Assembly: GCF_016908975.1 (NCBI RefSeq)
Contig: NZ_JAFBEX010000005.1
Span: forward strand, 124,001 to 188,000
DNA length: 64,000 nucleotides
Source: Neobacillus cucumis
GTDB lineage: Bacteria; Bacillota; Bacilli; Bacillales; Cytobacillaceae
Direction: 5' to 3'
This document shows positions 1 to 8,319 of the stretch, one piece after another. Under the pieces are notes generated by a model that saw only the letters and a list, made by a program, of their open reading frames with translations, had not been told where the DNA came from and made no database searches. The translations under genes and the position numbers were made by a program. Each line of letters starts with the position of its first letter. The stretch's first letter is position 1.

Positions 1-290
1 AAATTGGCATTCATAGTCCTCTCAATAAATTCCGTTAATGAGTGTTGCGGGCTTTTAATATTAGTTGCTTGATTCTCTTCTGAATAAAGCTTTAATTTTA
101 CTTTAAATTCAGAGAATCCTTCACAATTTACCTTCTTACAAAAACGTAAAATGCTAGTGGTTGAGACATGAGATTCATCCGCTAAGTCACGAATACGCAT
201 ATAGATAACTTTATCACTGTTTAAATTTATATAATTATACAATGACATTTCTAGCTCATTAAATGAAGCGATTACATCATTCGTAAACAT
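1..290 (-). CDS. MurR/RpiR-family transcriptional regulator (N-terminal part, runs off the window)
   Basis: The reverse strand is open from an ATG at 288-290 to the window edge, about 96 residues, so the C-terminal part is missing. The peptide has the RpiR helix-turn-helix layout: a start like MFTNDVIASFNELE, then a recognition region around residues 36-60 (LADESHVSTTSILRFCKK) followed by GFSEFKVKL. RpiR proteins normally carry a C-terminal SIS domain that senses sugar phosphates; that part would lie outside the window. A GGGGGAAAAGG ribosome site precedes the start. It is divergent from a 6-phospho-beta-glucosidase, so a role as its sugar-phosphate-responsive regulator is inferred. Confidence 0.85.
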   Translation of the reverse strand, partial: MFTNDVIASFNELEMSLYNYINLNSDKVIYMRIRDLADESHVSTTSILRFCKKVNCEGFSEFKVKLKLYSEENQATNIKSPQHSLTEFIERTMNAN

Positions 291-373
291 AGTCCTTTTC
301 CCCCAAAACAAGATTCTTCTACTAATATTTATACATGTTTAACTATTAAAATAAAGTGTTTTAAAAAACACAG

Positions 374-391
374 TGTTCCAAACTTGGAACA
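374..391. promoter_or_regulatory. Perfect 18-bp palindrome, candidate RpiR operator
   Basis: TGTTCCAAACTTGGAACA has 8-bp perfect arms around a 2-base centre, in the space between the divergent regulator and glucosidase genes. A half-site-like TTGCGGAACA follows at 401-410, and a GTGTTTT/AAAACAC inverted repeat lies just upstream near 357-372. Assignment to the adjacent regulator is inference. Confidence 0.5.
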
Positions 392-478
392 TAACACATC
401 TTGCGGAACAAAAAACTAGATAGCTGAAATGTATTTACCTGCAAAATTATTATGGTTACAATAACGTTACAGTAATAA

Positions 479-492
479 ATAAAGCGTTTGCA
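479..492 (+). promoter_or_regulatory. CcpA cre-like site upstream of the glucosidase gene
   Basis: ATAAAGCGTTTGCA matches the catabolite-responsive element pattern TGNAANCGNTNNCA at all fixed positions except the first two. It lies about 145 bp before the glucosidase start, where carbon catabolite control would be expected. Confidence 0.45.
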
Positions 493-634
493 AAGGGTAG
501 AATTTGCAGAAACTTTTTCATCAAATTTTTTTCAATTACATACTATTTTAAAGCATTACAGCAAGACAGTAAAGTCATTCTCTATTAACTGAAATCTATC
601 ACTTATTCTATTAAACAACCTGGAGGTATGTAAA

Positions 635-1963
635 ATGTCAAAAGGAATTAAGATTGTCACTATTGGCGGTGGTTCCAGCTATACACCGGAACTAGTAGAA
701 GGTTTTATTAAACGGTATGAGGAGCTTCCTATCAGAGAACTTTGGTTAGTAGATATTCCAGCTGGGCAAGAAAAACTAAATATAGTTGGAACTCTCGCAA
801 AAAGAATGATTGAAAAAGCTGGACTTCCAATTGAGGTTCATTTAACACTAAATCGCCGCGAAGCATTAAAGGATGCTGATTTCGTTACAACACAATTTCG
901 TGTGGGCCTGCTTGATGCCCGTGCAAAAGATGAAAGAATTCCTCTTAAATATAATGTCATTGGACAGGAAACTAACGGACCAGGTGGATTATTTAAGGGC
1001 TTGAGAACGATTCCTGTGATATTAGATATTTGTAAGGATATGGAAGAGTTATGTCCAGATGCATGGTTGGTAAACTTCACTAACCCTGCTGGAATGGTAA
1101 CAGAGGCTGTACTTCGCTATTCTAATATCAAAAAAGTGGTTGGACTTTGTAACGTTCCGATCGGTATCCGAATGAGAGTCGCGAAAATGTTGGATGTTGC
1201 TCCCGAGCAAGTTCATGTTGATTTCGCTGGTCTAAATCATATGGTATACGGCTTAGATGTAAGAGTGGATGGTAAGAGTGTACTGGACCAGGTCCTTGTT
1301 GAAATGGGCAAACCAGAAAATGCTTTAACCATGAAAAACATCCCAGGATTAACTTGGGAACCAGAATTCTTACTTGGTTTAGGAGCGATTCCTTGCGGAT
1401 ATCATCGCTACTACTACAAAACACAGCAAATGCTTGAAAGAGAATTAGAAGAAGCTGCAACAACAGGTACTCGTGCAGAAGTAGTAAAACGAGTAGAAAC
1501 CGAATTATTCGAACTATATAAAGATCCAAACCTTGCTATTAAACCACCACAATTAGAAAAACGCGGCGGTGCCTATTACAGTGATGCGGCATGTAACTTG
1601 ATCAACTCAATCTATAATGATAAGCGTGACATTCAGCCGGTCAATACACGTAACAATGGGGCTATTGCAAGCATTCCTAACGACTCAGCAGTAGAAGTAA
1701 ACTGTGTGATTACGAAAGAAGGACCAAAGCCAATTGCTGTAGGTGACCTTCCAGTTCAAGTCAGAGGGTTAGTACAACAAATTAAATCATTCGAGCGTGT
1801 AGCAGCTGAAGCTGCGGTAACAGGGGATTATAATACGGCATTACTAGCCATGACCATTAACCCATTAGTGCCATCTGACAAGGTAGCGAAACAAATTTTA
1901 GATGAAATGCTTGAAGCACATAAAGAACATTTGCCTCAATTTCATCAAACAGTAGAAGTTTAA
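635..1963 (+). CDS. licH: 6-phospho-beta-glucosidase, glycoside hydrolase family 4
   Basis: This cytoplasmic enzyme hydrolyses phosphorylated beta-glucosides such as cellobiose-6-P or lichenan oligosaccharide phosphates by the NAD+- and divalent-metal-dependent GH4 mechanism. The N-terminal Rossmann motif GGGSSYTPE is at residues 11-19. The GH4 metal ligands are visible as Cys172 in GLCNVP and His202 in GLNHMV, and NFTNPAG is at 147-153. The length of 442 residues equals Bacillus subtilis LicH, which it resembles along its whole length. TGGAGG precedes the ATG. The gene is followed by a stem-loop and a PTS EIIC gene, which fits uptake plus hydrolysis of beta-glucosides. Exact substrate is not readable from sequence. 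Confidence 0.93.
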   Translation: MSKGIKIVTIGGGSSYTPELVEGFIKRYEELPIRELWLVDIPAGQEKLNIVGTLAKRMIEKAGLPIEVHLTLNRREALKDADFVTTQFRVGLLDARAKDERIPLKYNVIGQETNGPGGLFKGLRTIPVILDICKDMEELCPDAWLVNFTNPAGMVTEAVLRYSNIKKVVGLCNVPIGIRMRVAKMLDVAPEQVHVDFAGLNHMVYGLDVRVDGKSVLDQVLVEMGKPENALTMKNIPGLTWEPEFLLGLGAIPCGYHRYYYKTQQMLERELEEAATTGTRAEVVKRVETELFELYKDPNLAIKPPQLEKRGGAYYSDAACNLINSIYNDKRDIQPVNTRNNGAIASIPNDSAVEVNCVITKEGPKPIAVGDLPVQVRGLVQQIKSFERVAAEAAVTGDYNTALLAMTINPLVPSDKVAKQILDEMLEAHKEHLPQFHQTVEV

Positions 1964-1967
1964 GTAA

Positions 1968-2005
1968 TTTACGAACGGTTTCAACCTACTGGGACCGTTC
2001 GTAAA
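1968..2005 (+). terminator. Stem-loop after the glucosidase gene
   Basis: TTTACGAACGGT pairs perfectly with ACCGTTCGTAAA around a 14-base loop. The downstream U-tract is poor, so it may be a partial terminator or an mRNA-stabilising hairpin between the glucosidase and EIIC genes. Confidence 0.55.
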
Positions 2006-2049
2006 AATAAATTATTAAAGCAATTGATAGTTTTTTTAAAAGTCCTATT

Positions 2050-2063
2050 TGAAAGCGTTTTTA
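2050..2063 (+). promoter_or_regulatory. CcpA cre-like site 1 upstream of PTS EIIC
   Basis: TGAAAGCGTTTTTA fits the cre pattern TGNAANCGNTNNCA with one mismatch. It is the first of two cre-like sites in the 275-bp space before the EIIC gene. Confidence 0.55.
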
Positions 2064-2085
2064 TAAAAAGGAGCGGGGGAGAAGT

Positions 2086-2124
2086 ATGAATATTGTTAAT
2101 CCATTTCGTGAAACCATTCCATAG
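2086..2124 (+). other. 12-codon micro-ORF with a strong ribosome site
   Basis: A GGGGGAGAAGT stretch precedes ATG and a short frame encoding MNIVNPFRETIP. It sits between the two cre-like sites. It could be a leader peptide or the stub of a lost gene. Nothing identifies a function. Confidence 0.25.
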
Positions 2125-2179
2125 AGTGAGAAAGGATGATAAAAAGAATTTTCGCCTATTGAATTTTTTTTAAAAAAAG

Positions 2180-2193
2180 TGAAAGCGATTACT
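2180..2193 (+). promoter_or_regulatory. CcpA cre-like site 2 upstream of PTS EIIC
   Basis: TGAAAGCGATTACT matches the cre pattern with only the last base off. It is 46 bp before the EIIC start, a position suited to repression by CcpA. Confidence 0.5.
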
Positions 2194-2238
2194 GATTGCG
2201 AATTTCACAATTTTCTGTATAAGGGGACATTCTAAACT

Positions 2239-3618
2239 ATGGACAAAATTATGAATTTTCTAGAAGAGAAAGTAATGCCAGTTGCAGGAAGACTTGCAGC
2301 TCAGCGTCATTTAACGGCGCTTCGTGATGCCATGGTTCTAACGATTCCGTTCATTATCATAGGTTCAGTTTTCCTAATTTTGGCTAACTTCCCGATTCAA
2401 GCTTACTTGGACTGGATGGCAGCGCACCCAACAGTTAAAACTACATTGCTTTATCCATATAATGCTACATTCAACCTTGTCGCGCTGATTGCAACATTTG
2501 CGGTTGCTTATCGTTTAGCACAATCGTATAACGTGGATGCACTTGCTACAGGTGCAACGGCCTTAGCGGCTTACTTTACAGTAACACCATTCACTGGTTT
2601 CGTTACTGGTGTAAATCCAGAAACAAAAGCGAATATCATTGTAAACGCAATGAACCAAGATTATTTTACAAGTAAAGGTTTATTCGTAGGATTAATCATC
2701 GGTATTGTTACAACTGAAATTTGTCGTCGAGTTATCCACAAAAACATTGTTATTAAAATGCCAGATGGTGTTCCACCAACTGTTGCAAGATCATTTGTTG
2801 CACTTATCCCAGGTTTTATTGCCATTTTTGTTGTTTACTTATTGCGTGTAGGAATCGAAGCGTTAAACCGTGCACATTTCAATTTGTTTGGTATTCTTGA
2901 TTTCACAAATATCACTAGTATCCATGATATCGTTAAAGTTCTTTTACAAAAGCCTTTAACAGAAGTAGGGACAAGCTTAATTGGAACATGCGTTGTCATG
3001 ATTTTAATAAGCCTATTGTGGGCAGTTGGACTTCATGGTTCTTCTATCGTAGGATCTGTTATGGTTCCAATTTGGCTACAATTGACTTCGGAAAACGCTT
3101 TAGCAACTGCTGCTGGTCAGGTTCCTCCACATATCGTAACGGAAGAATTCAGAACCATTATCCAAATTGGTGGTTCAGGTGGAACATTTGGTCTTGTGTT
3201 GGCAATGCTGTTCTTATCGAAGAGTAAGCAAATGAAACAGTTAGGAAAGTTAGCGATCGGACCTGGATTATTCAATATCAATGAACCAATATTGTTTGGT
3301 CTTCCAATCGTATTAAACCCAGTAATGTTGATTCCATTCTTTATTGTCCCAGTTATACAGACACTAATTACCTATTTTGCTTTTGATTTAGGTCTCGTTC
3401 ACATGCTAACAGGTGTGGTTCCACCTTGGACATTACCTCCTATCATCCAAGGATACCTACTAACAGGCAGCATTTCCGGCGCTATTTTACAACTTGTTAT
3501 GATTGTTGTAACGGGATTAATTTACTATCCGTTCTTTAAAATCATGGACAACAAGAACTATAAAGAAGAAAAAGAAGCAGAAACTCCATCTAATACTAAA
3601 AAAGCAATCGTTGGTTAG
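2239..3618 (+). CDS. PTS EIIC, cellobiose/lichenan/beta-glucoside type (Lac family)
   Basis: A 459-residue integral membrane permease of the phosphotransferase system, related to CelB/LicC/YwbA. The start MDKIMNFLEEKVMPVAGRLAAQRHL is followed by about ten hydrophobic segments. The Lac-family EIIC signature appears as GPGLFNINEPILFGLPIVLNP-type residues near positions 344-364, the region of the conserved substrate-binding glutamate. The ribosome site is AAGGGGAC. EIIA and EIIB partners are not nearby, so this EIIC must rely on subunits encoded elsewhere. The position behind a 6-phospho-beta-glucosidase and two cre-like sites points to beta-glucoside uptake; the sugar is not proven. Confidence 0.9.
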   Translation: MDKIMNFLEEKVMPVAGRLAAQRHLTALRDAMVLTIPFIIIGSVFLILANFPIQAYLDWMAAHPTVKTTLLYPYNATFNLVALIATFAVAYRLAQSYNVDALATGATALAAYFTVTPFTGFVTGVNPETKANIIVNAMNQDYFTSKGLFVGLIIGIVTTEICRRVIHKNIVIKMPDGVPPTVARSFVALIPGFIAIFVVYLLRVGIEALNRAHFNLFGILDFTNITSIHDIVKVLLQKPLTEVGTSLIGTCVVMILISLLWAVGLHGSSIVGSVMVPIWLQLTSENALATAAGQVPPHIVTEEFRTIIQIGGSGGTFGLVLAMLFLSKSKQMKQLGKLAIGPGLFNINEPILFGLPIVLNPVMLIPFFIVPVIQTLITYFAFDLGLVHMLTGVVPPWTLPPIIQGYLLTGSISGAILQLVMIVVTGLIYYPFFKIMDNKNYKEEKEAETPSNTKKAIVG

Positions 3619-3649
3619 TTAAATAAGTTTTTAATAGACCACTATAATA

Positions 3650-3693
3650 AAGGAAAAATCCTTTTGCTAGGCAAAAGGATTTTTCCTTTTTAT
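3650..3693 (+). terminator. Rho-independent terminator after EIIC
   Basis: Long stem of AAGGAAAAATCCTTTTGC with GCAAAAGGATTTTTCCTT around a TAG loop, followed by T residues. Confidence 0.85.
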
Positions 3694-3754
3694 AAAACCT
3701 TTTTTATTTAAACTTCTTTTAGGAATTATATACAAAGGGGAAGAGTGAATTCTA

Positions 3755-4945
3755 ATGCAATTCGCATTAAAGAGTAATCAAACCTATACAACATCAATGT
3801 TTGTATCCTATTACTTTCTACAATATTTTGGATTTGGTGCTTTATATCCTTTTCTAACTGTCTATTTAACAAAGCAGGGTTTATCAGGTTCTCAATTAGG
3901 TATACTTATCTCTATCCCTCCTGTGATTATGATTTTTGCACAACCATTTTGGGGAATCTTAGCTGATTATACGAAGAAAACGAAATTAATATTATTTTTT
4001 ACCATTTTATGTTCCGCAATAATTGGTTATGTTTTACATTTAATTGACCATTATGTGATGTTAATAGTGGGTATTGGTCTATTATCTTTTTTTCAAAGCT
4101 CGATGATTCCGTTAACAGACAGTATTACGGTAAGCTACGTTCAGAAGGTGAAATATGATTATGGATTCTTCCGTCTATGGGGCTCTGTTGGATTTGCAGT
4201 ATCGGTTTTTATCGTTGGTAGAATTTCTGAATCCTATGGACTTACGGTCATCTTTTACACCTACTCTTTGACTTTATTTGTCTGTGCACTTTTAACCTAT
4301 CAATTTCCAATAGAAGGAGATAATGCAAAAATAAATTTGAAAGATGGCGTCTCTGAACTTATTAAAATACCTAAGTTTACGCTGTTTTTACTGGCCACAT
4401 TTTTAGTTTACGGACCTGTCTTTTCAAATGGCTCTTATTTTGGACTTTTTATCACCAATCAAGGAGGGACACTTGCAGGTGTGGGAACCGCCTTTTTAAT
4501 AGCTGCCGGAAGTGAAGCTCCCATTATGAAAATGGCGAATCAGTGGATTAGAAAAGTAGGTGTTCTGAAGATTTTATTGATTTCTTCAGCTATTGCTCTA
4601 TTACGCTGGACATTTTATTATTTTGAACCACCACTTTATCTTGTTTATTTTTCAACAATTGCTCAGGGGTTTGCTAATGGTTTAGGAATTCCTGCTGCTT
4701 TGCAATATGTCACTGAAATTGTTCCTTCTAAAATGAGAATCACTGCTATTTCATTGTACACAACTGTTGGAGCTGGGGTAGGGAGCTGGTTCTGTATTTT
4801 TGTTGGAGGATTTATTCTGGAAAAATACACTGTGTCCTCTGTGTATGGATTTTTTAGTTTGTTAGGTTTTCTAGGCTGTATTTTAATATTCATGATAAAC
4901 TTATTAGAAAAGAATAAGAGGGTAGCCATTAGGGATCGATTATAA
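3755..4945 (+). CDS. MFS transporter, MFS_1-like/HcaT-YwbF type
   Basis: A 396-residue membrane protein with twelve predicted hydrophobic segments. The start region FGFGALYPFLTVYLTKQG and the loop after TM2, GILADYTKKTK, are typical of the oligosaccharide/H+ symporter-like MFS_1 group (YwbF, HcaT). The group includes sugar, nucleoside and phenylpropionate transporters, so the substrate is unknown. It has its own AAAGGGGAAG ribosome site and follows a terminator, so it is probably transcribed separately from the PTS gene. A sugar-related role is suggested only by position. Confidence 0.75.
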   Translation: MQFALKSNQTYTTSMFVSYYFLQYFGFGALYPFLTVYLTKQGLSGSQLGILISIPPVIMIFAQPFWGILADYTKKTKLILFFTILCSAIIGYVLHLIDHYVMLIVGIGLLSFFQSSMIPLTDSITVSYVQKVKYDYGFFRLWGSVGFAVSVFIVGRISESYGLTVIFYTYSLTLFVCALLTYQFPIEGDNAKINLKDGVSELIKIPKFTLFLLATFLVYGPVFSNGSYFGLFITNQGGTLAGVGTAFLIAAGSEAPIMKMANQWIRKVGVLKILLISSAIALLRWTFYYFEPPLYLVYFSTIAQGFANGLGIPAALQYVTEIVPSKMRITAISLYTTVGAGVGSWFCIFVGGFILEKYTVSSVYGFFSLLGFLGCILIFMINLLEKNKRVAIRDRL

Positions 4946-5122
4946 TTCGGTCCTGTTTTTATTAATGCTTTTTTGGAAATCGGAGGGGATGAAATGATTA
5001 ACCTTAATAATTAAAGTTTTTGTTTGTATCTCTAACCTATATAACGGGGATGTTACAAGTAAAAAGAGATGTTTTAATTAATTTTATAAATAGATTAGAC
5101 ATGAAAGTTGGGAATCAGAAAA

Positions 5123-5902
5123 ATGACGAATAAAAGCATAATTTTCTTTGATATTGATGGAACATTGCTTAATCATGATAAAGAATTGCCTTTCTCTACG
5201 AAAGAATCCATTTTTAAGTTAAAAGACCTTGGACATGAAGTAGCTATTGCAACAGGACGAGCGCCTTTTATGTTTGAGGACCTAAGGAGAGAATTAGATA
5301 TTAACACTTTTGTTAGTTACAATGGGCAATATGTCATGTTAAAAGGTGAAGTATTATATACAAATCCACTAAACATATCATCGCTTGAAAAGTTAACAGG
5401 AGCGGCTCTTCATAACAATCACCCAGTCGTCTTTATGGATCATGAGGATATGAAAGCAAATGTTCCAGAGCATGTCTACATCAAAGAAAGTATTGATACA
5501 TTAAAAATTGGCAAACTTCCTGCGCATGACCCACATTATTACAAAGGACGGGACTTATATCAATCGCTCCTCTTTTGTCCAGAAGGAGAAGAAAAACAAT
5601 ACGAACAAGAATTTTTAGATTTTGATTTTGTTCGGTGGCACCCAGTATCGGTTGATGTCCTGCCAAAGGGAGGATCAAAGGCGAAGGGAATTGAAAAAAT
5701 AGTTGAAAAGCTAGGAATTCCACCTGAAAGGCAATATGCCTTTGGTGATGGGTTAAATGATATGGAAATGCTTACAACTATAAGGAATAGTGTAGCAATG
5801 GGGAATGGGGAAGAAAAGGTAAAGTCCGTTGCAAAATATATTACAAAATCAGTTGAGGAAGATGGAATTTTATATGGTCTTCAATTGGTGGGTCTGCTAT
5901 AA
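5123..5902 (+). CDS. Cof-type HAD-IIB family phosphatase
   Basis: Cytoplasmic haloacid-dehalogenase-superfamily hydrolase acting on small phosphorylated metabolites. Motif I is FFDIDGTLL with the nucleophile at Asp10 and acid at Asp12. Motif II is AIATGRAP. Motif IV is AFGDGLNDMEML near the C-terminus. The C2B-type cap lies between motifs II and III. The length of about 259 residues fits the YkrA/Cof group. An in-frame TTG at 5108 could extend the protein by five residues, but the ATG at 5123 gives the usual family start. Neither start has a strong ribosome site. Confidence 0.85.
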   Translation: MTNKSIIFFDIDGTLLNHDKELPFSTKESIFKLKDLGHEVAIATGRAPFMFEDLRRELDINTFVSYNGQYVMLKGEVLYTNPLNISSLEKLTGAALHNNHPVVFMDHEDMKANVPEHVYIKESIDTLKIGKLPAHDPHYYKGRDLYQSLLFCPEGEEKQYEQEFLDFDFVRWHPVSVDVLPKGGSKAKGIEKIVEKLGIPPERQYAFGDGLNDMEMLTTIRNSVAMGNGEEKVKSVAKYITKSVEEDGILYGLQLVGLL

Positions 5903-5905
5903 TTT

Positions 5906-5934
5906 AGGTTGCTGTGGCAACCTTTCTTTTTTTG
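5906..5934 (+). terminator. Rho-independent terminator
   Basis: AGGTTGC pairs with GCAACCT around a four-base loop and is followed by TTCTTTTTTTG. Confidence 0.85.
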
Positions 5935-6113
5935 TTCAAAAATATTTTCATCAAAAAAGGATAGTTTATGGTAAAATAAGTCGGGGCCTGATAATCAGGT
6001 GAAAAATAGAGGGTAAAAGGATATAGAACCCAAATTTTTGACTTATATTAGCCCACAAATTTATGATTCTTTAAACAAATTAAAAATGCCTATAAAATGA
6101 AGGAGAGAGAAAG

Positions 6114-6386
6114 ATGAAGTTTCCTAAAAATGTCATACTAGATTCTGTTGCCGAACGGAGAAATGATCAAGGTTACGGTCTGGAATTTATTCAGGAACTT
6201 GGAAACGATGATGCTGGATATTCTGAGATGTTAGTAATTATCTTTAAATACAAAGATAAATATTATAGTGTTGAAATCCAACATATTAATGGGGAAAACA
6301 ACTATGACCATTGGGATGAAGAAGTTGAGTGTCCTGAGGTAATTAGGAAAGAAGCTATTCAATATTATTGGGAAGAAGTCAAATAA
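6114..6386 (+). CDS. Small protein of unknown function, 90 aa
   Basis: Not recognised. An acidic, soluble 90-residue protein starting MKFPKNVILDSVAERRNDQGYG, with a central IIFKYKDKYYSVEIQHI strand-like segment and an aromatic/acidic C-terminus (YYWEEVK). No signal peptide, membrane segment or metal motif is seen. GAAGGAGAG gives a good ribosome site, and a terminator follows, so it appears to be a monocistronic expressed gene. Confidence 0.6.
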   Translation: MKFPKNVILDSVAERRNDQGYGLEFIQELGNDDAGYSEMLVIIFKYKDKYYSVEIQHINGENNYDHWDEEVECPEVIRKEAIQYYWEEVK

Positions 6387-6467
6387 AAACTCTGATAACT
6401 TTAACACATTCACTCCTATACTATTGAATTTATTATATAGACTTAAAAATACTCAAATTAATAAAAC

Positions 6468-6507
6468 AACGTTCCAATTGAAATCTGATTGGGACGTTTT
6501 TTTTTTA
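6468..6507 (+). terminator. Rho-independent terminator
   Basis: AACGTTCCAAT pairs with ATTGGGACGTT (one G-U) and is followed by nine T residues. Confidence 0.88.
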
Positions 6508-6618
6508 CTATTTCATGTTTAATTATGAAAAACTGTGAGTGTTTCATACATATTGGGCTAGTTAATTTTTAAAAATGTTGGGGAAATAATAATAAATATT
6601 ATTTTGGGAGGTACCTGA

Positions 6619-8022
6619 ATGGATAAAGGACATACAATTCACCAAGCAATTATCCAAAAAAAGGTGGATAATCGTGAAAAAGAAAAATCCACTGGGCTTG
6701 CTTGGTGGCAACTTTCTTTGATTGGAATTGGTTCAATTATTGGTGCAGGCTTTTTCCTTGGTACAGGATTATCGATTCAAACCGCGGGTCCAGCGATTTT
6801 AATTGATTACATATTAGCTGGAGTCACAGCCTTTATTGTATTTAGTGCTCTTGCAGAGATGACTGTAAGGGACCCGGTACAAGGATCGTTCCGAACATAT
6901 GCTAAAAAGGCTTTTGGAAATTCAATGGGTTTTATGTCTGGGTGGATGTACTGGTTATCGGGTGTGTTTATTATGTCTAGTGAAGCTGTAGCTTTAGCTA
7001 CCTTCACGAAATATTGGTTTCCCCATGTTCCTTTATGGATTTTCACCATAGCTTATGTTGCAGCTGCTTTTGGAATTAATATCCTTGGTGTTAAAAATTT
7101 TGGTAAAATTGAGTCTACATTTGCCATGATTAAATTATCAACTCTTGTTATTTTCGTTTGTTTTGGAATCTTCTTATTAATGCATTTCATATCTCCTCAA
7201 AATGTCACATTGAAAGGATTTAGTGAATTTCACCCTTTTTTTACCATGGGTATAAATGGAATGTGGTCAGCTTTAATTTTTGCCTTTTTTTCATTTGGAG
7301 GTATTGAGGTAATAGGGATTGCATCATCTGAACTTAAAGATAGAGCTGAAGTTCCAAAGGCAGGAATTGGGATGCTGATGGCATTAGTTTCTGTTTATAT
7401 TTTGTCTATCTTCTTTATTTTGTATATGGTTTCCTGGACTCAGATAAGTGAAGCTAAAAGTCCTTTTGTTCTGGCGTTAAATTTATTTAACATTCCTTAC
7501 ATTGGTTCTATATTTAATTTGATCATCATAAGCGCAGCGTTTTCAACCATGGTTGGTGCCCTTTTTTCAGTCACAAACATTATGGTTTCTTTAGCTGATG
7601 ATAGAGATGCTCCCAAAAGTTTTGGAGAAAAAAACCAAAAAGGGACAGCCTATAAAGCGTTATTTGTTACTGGTTTTGCTTTGGCTCTATCTTTAGTACT
7701 CTCCTTTATTCTTCCTGGTCAAATATACGAATATATCACTACTGCTGCCGGTGTCTTACTGATTTTAAACTGGGTAACGATTTTGACGTCTCAAATTAAA
7801 TTAAGAAAAGCAGCGAAAGAAAAGATTAGGACATATAAAATGCCTGGCAGCCCCTATACTTCTTATTTAGGAATTGCCTTCATTCTGATTGCTGTTTCAG
7901 GAGGTCTGTTTCATCCTACGCAAAGAATGGGAGTGCTAATTAGTTTAGGATTAATTGGAGTTATCTTTTTAAGCTACCATCTAATTGTGAAAAAAAGGAA
8001 ACCCTTGACCAAGAATTACTAA
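6619..8022 (+). CDS. Amino acid permease, APC superfamily
   Basis: A 467-residue membrane transporter with about twelve hydrophobic segments. The first segment carries the APC signature IGIGSIIGAGFFLGTG, the helix-break motif that binds the amino acid backbone. ALAEMTVRDPVQGSFRTYAKKAFG follows in the conserved second region, and FAFFSFGGIEVIGIASSE matches the TM6 region. It looks like the amino acid-polyamine-organocation permeases such as YtnA/AapA of Bacillus. The substrate cannot be told. The ribosome site is GGGAGG. No biosynthetic or catabolic partner is adjacent. Confidence 0.85.
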   Translation: MDKGHTIHQAIIQKKVDNREKEKSTGLAWWQLSLIGIGSIIGAGFFLGTGLSIQTAGPAILIDYILAGVTAFIVFSALAEMTVRDPVQGSFRTYAKKAFGNSMGFMSGWMYWLSGVFIMSSEAVALATFTKYWFPHVPLWIFTIAYVAAAFGINILGVKNFGKIESTFAMIKLSTLVIFVCFGIFLLMHFISPQNVTLKGFSEFHPFFTMGINGMWSALIFAFFSFGGIEVIGIASSELKDRAEVPKAGIGMLMALVSVYILSIFFILYMVSWTQISEAKSPFVLALNLFNIPYIGSIFNLIIISAAFSTMVGALFSVTNIMVSLADDRDAPKSFGEKNQKGTAYKALFVTGFALALSLVLSFILPGQIYEYITTAAGVLLILNWVTILTSQIKLRKAAKEKIRTYKMPGSPYTSYLGIAFILIAVSGGLFHPTQRMGVLISLGLIGVIFLSYHLIVKKRKPLTKNY

Positions 8023-8102
8023 AAAATTTTCAACACACAGTTTAAATTTTCAGTTTACTTTTCGTGATATTTTGATAAGATGACAAAAAGGCGGTGATAT
8101 GT

Positions 8103-8291
8103 ATGTCTGTAAATGTATCCGAAATTCTTGGGGCCCCTTATGAAAGCAAAATCGATGCCCAGGTTGATAAGAGTCCAAGTGAAGTGGTAGTAACCAACAC
8201 AGGAGATCTGTTCTATATTGTGGAACGTGAAGTTTATGATAACCAATTAGCGGTACTAGGTTATGAAATCGTAGTGGCAGAAGGAGAGTAA
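8103..8291 (+). CDS. Small protein of unknown function, 62 aa
   Basis: Not recognised. A 62-residue acidic protein starting MSVNVSEILGAPYESKIDAQVDKSP and ending YEIVVAEGE. The ATG at 8103 is preferred because AAGGCGGTGAT lies at suitable spacing; the in-frame GTG at 8094 would overlap that ribosome site. The stop codon sits inside the terminator stem that follows. No export signal. Confidence 0.6.
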   Translation: MSVNVSEILGAPYESKIDAQVDKSPSEVVVTNTGDLFYIVEREVYDNQLAVLGYEIVVAEGE

Positions 8292-8309
8292 ACCTCTCCT
8301 TTTTTTGTA
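8282..8309 (+). terminator. Terminator overlapping the small gene's stop codon
   Basis: AGGAGAG pairs with CTCTCCT around the TAAA stop region and is followed by seven T residues. It lies between convergent genes. Confidence 0.8.
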
Positions 8310-8319
8310 CTTAAAAATC

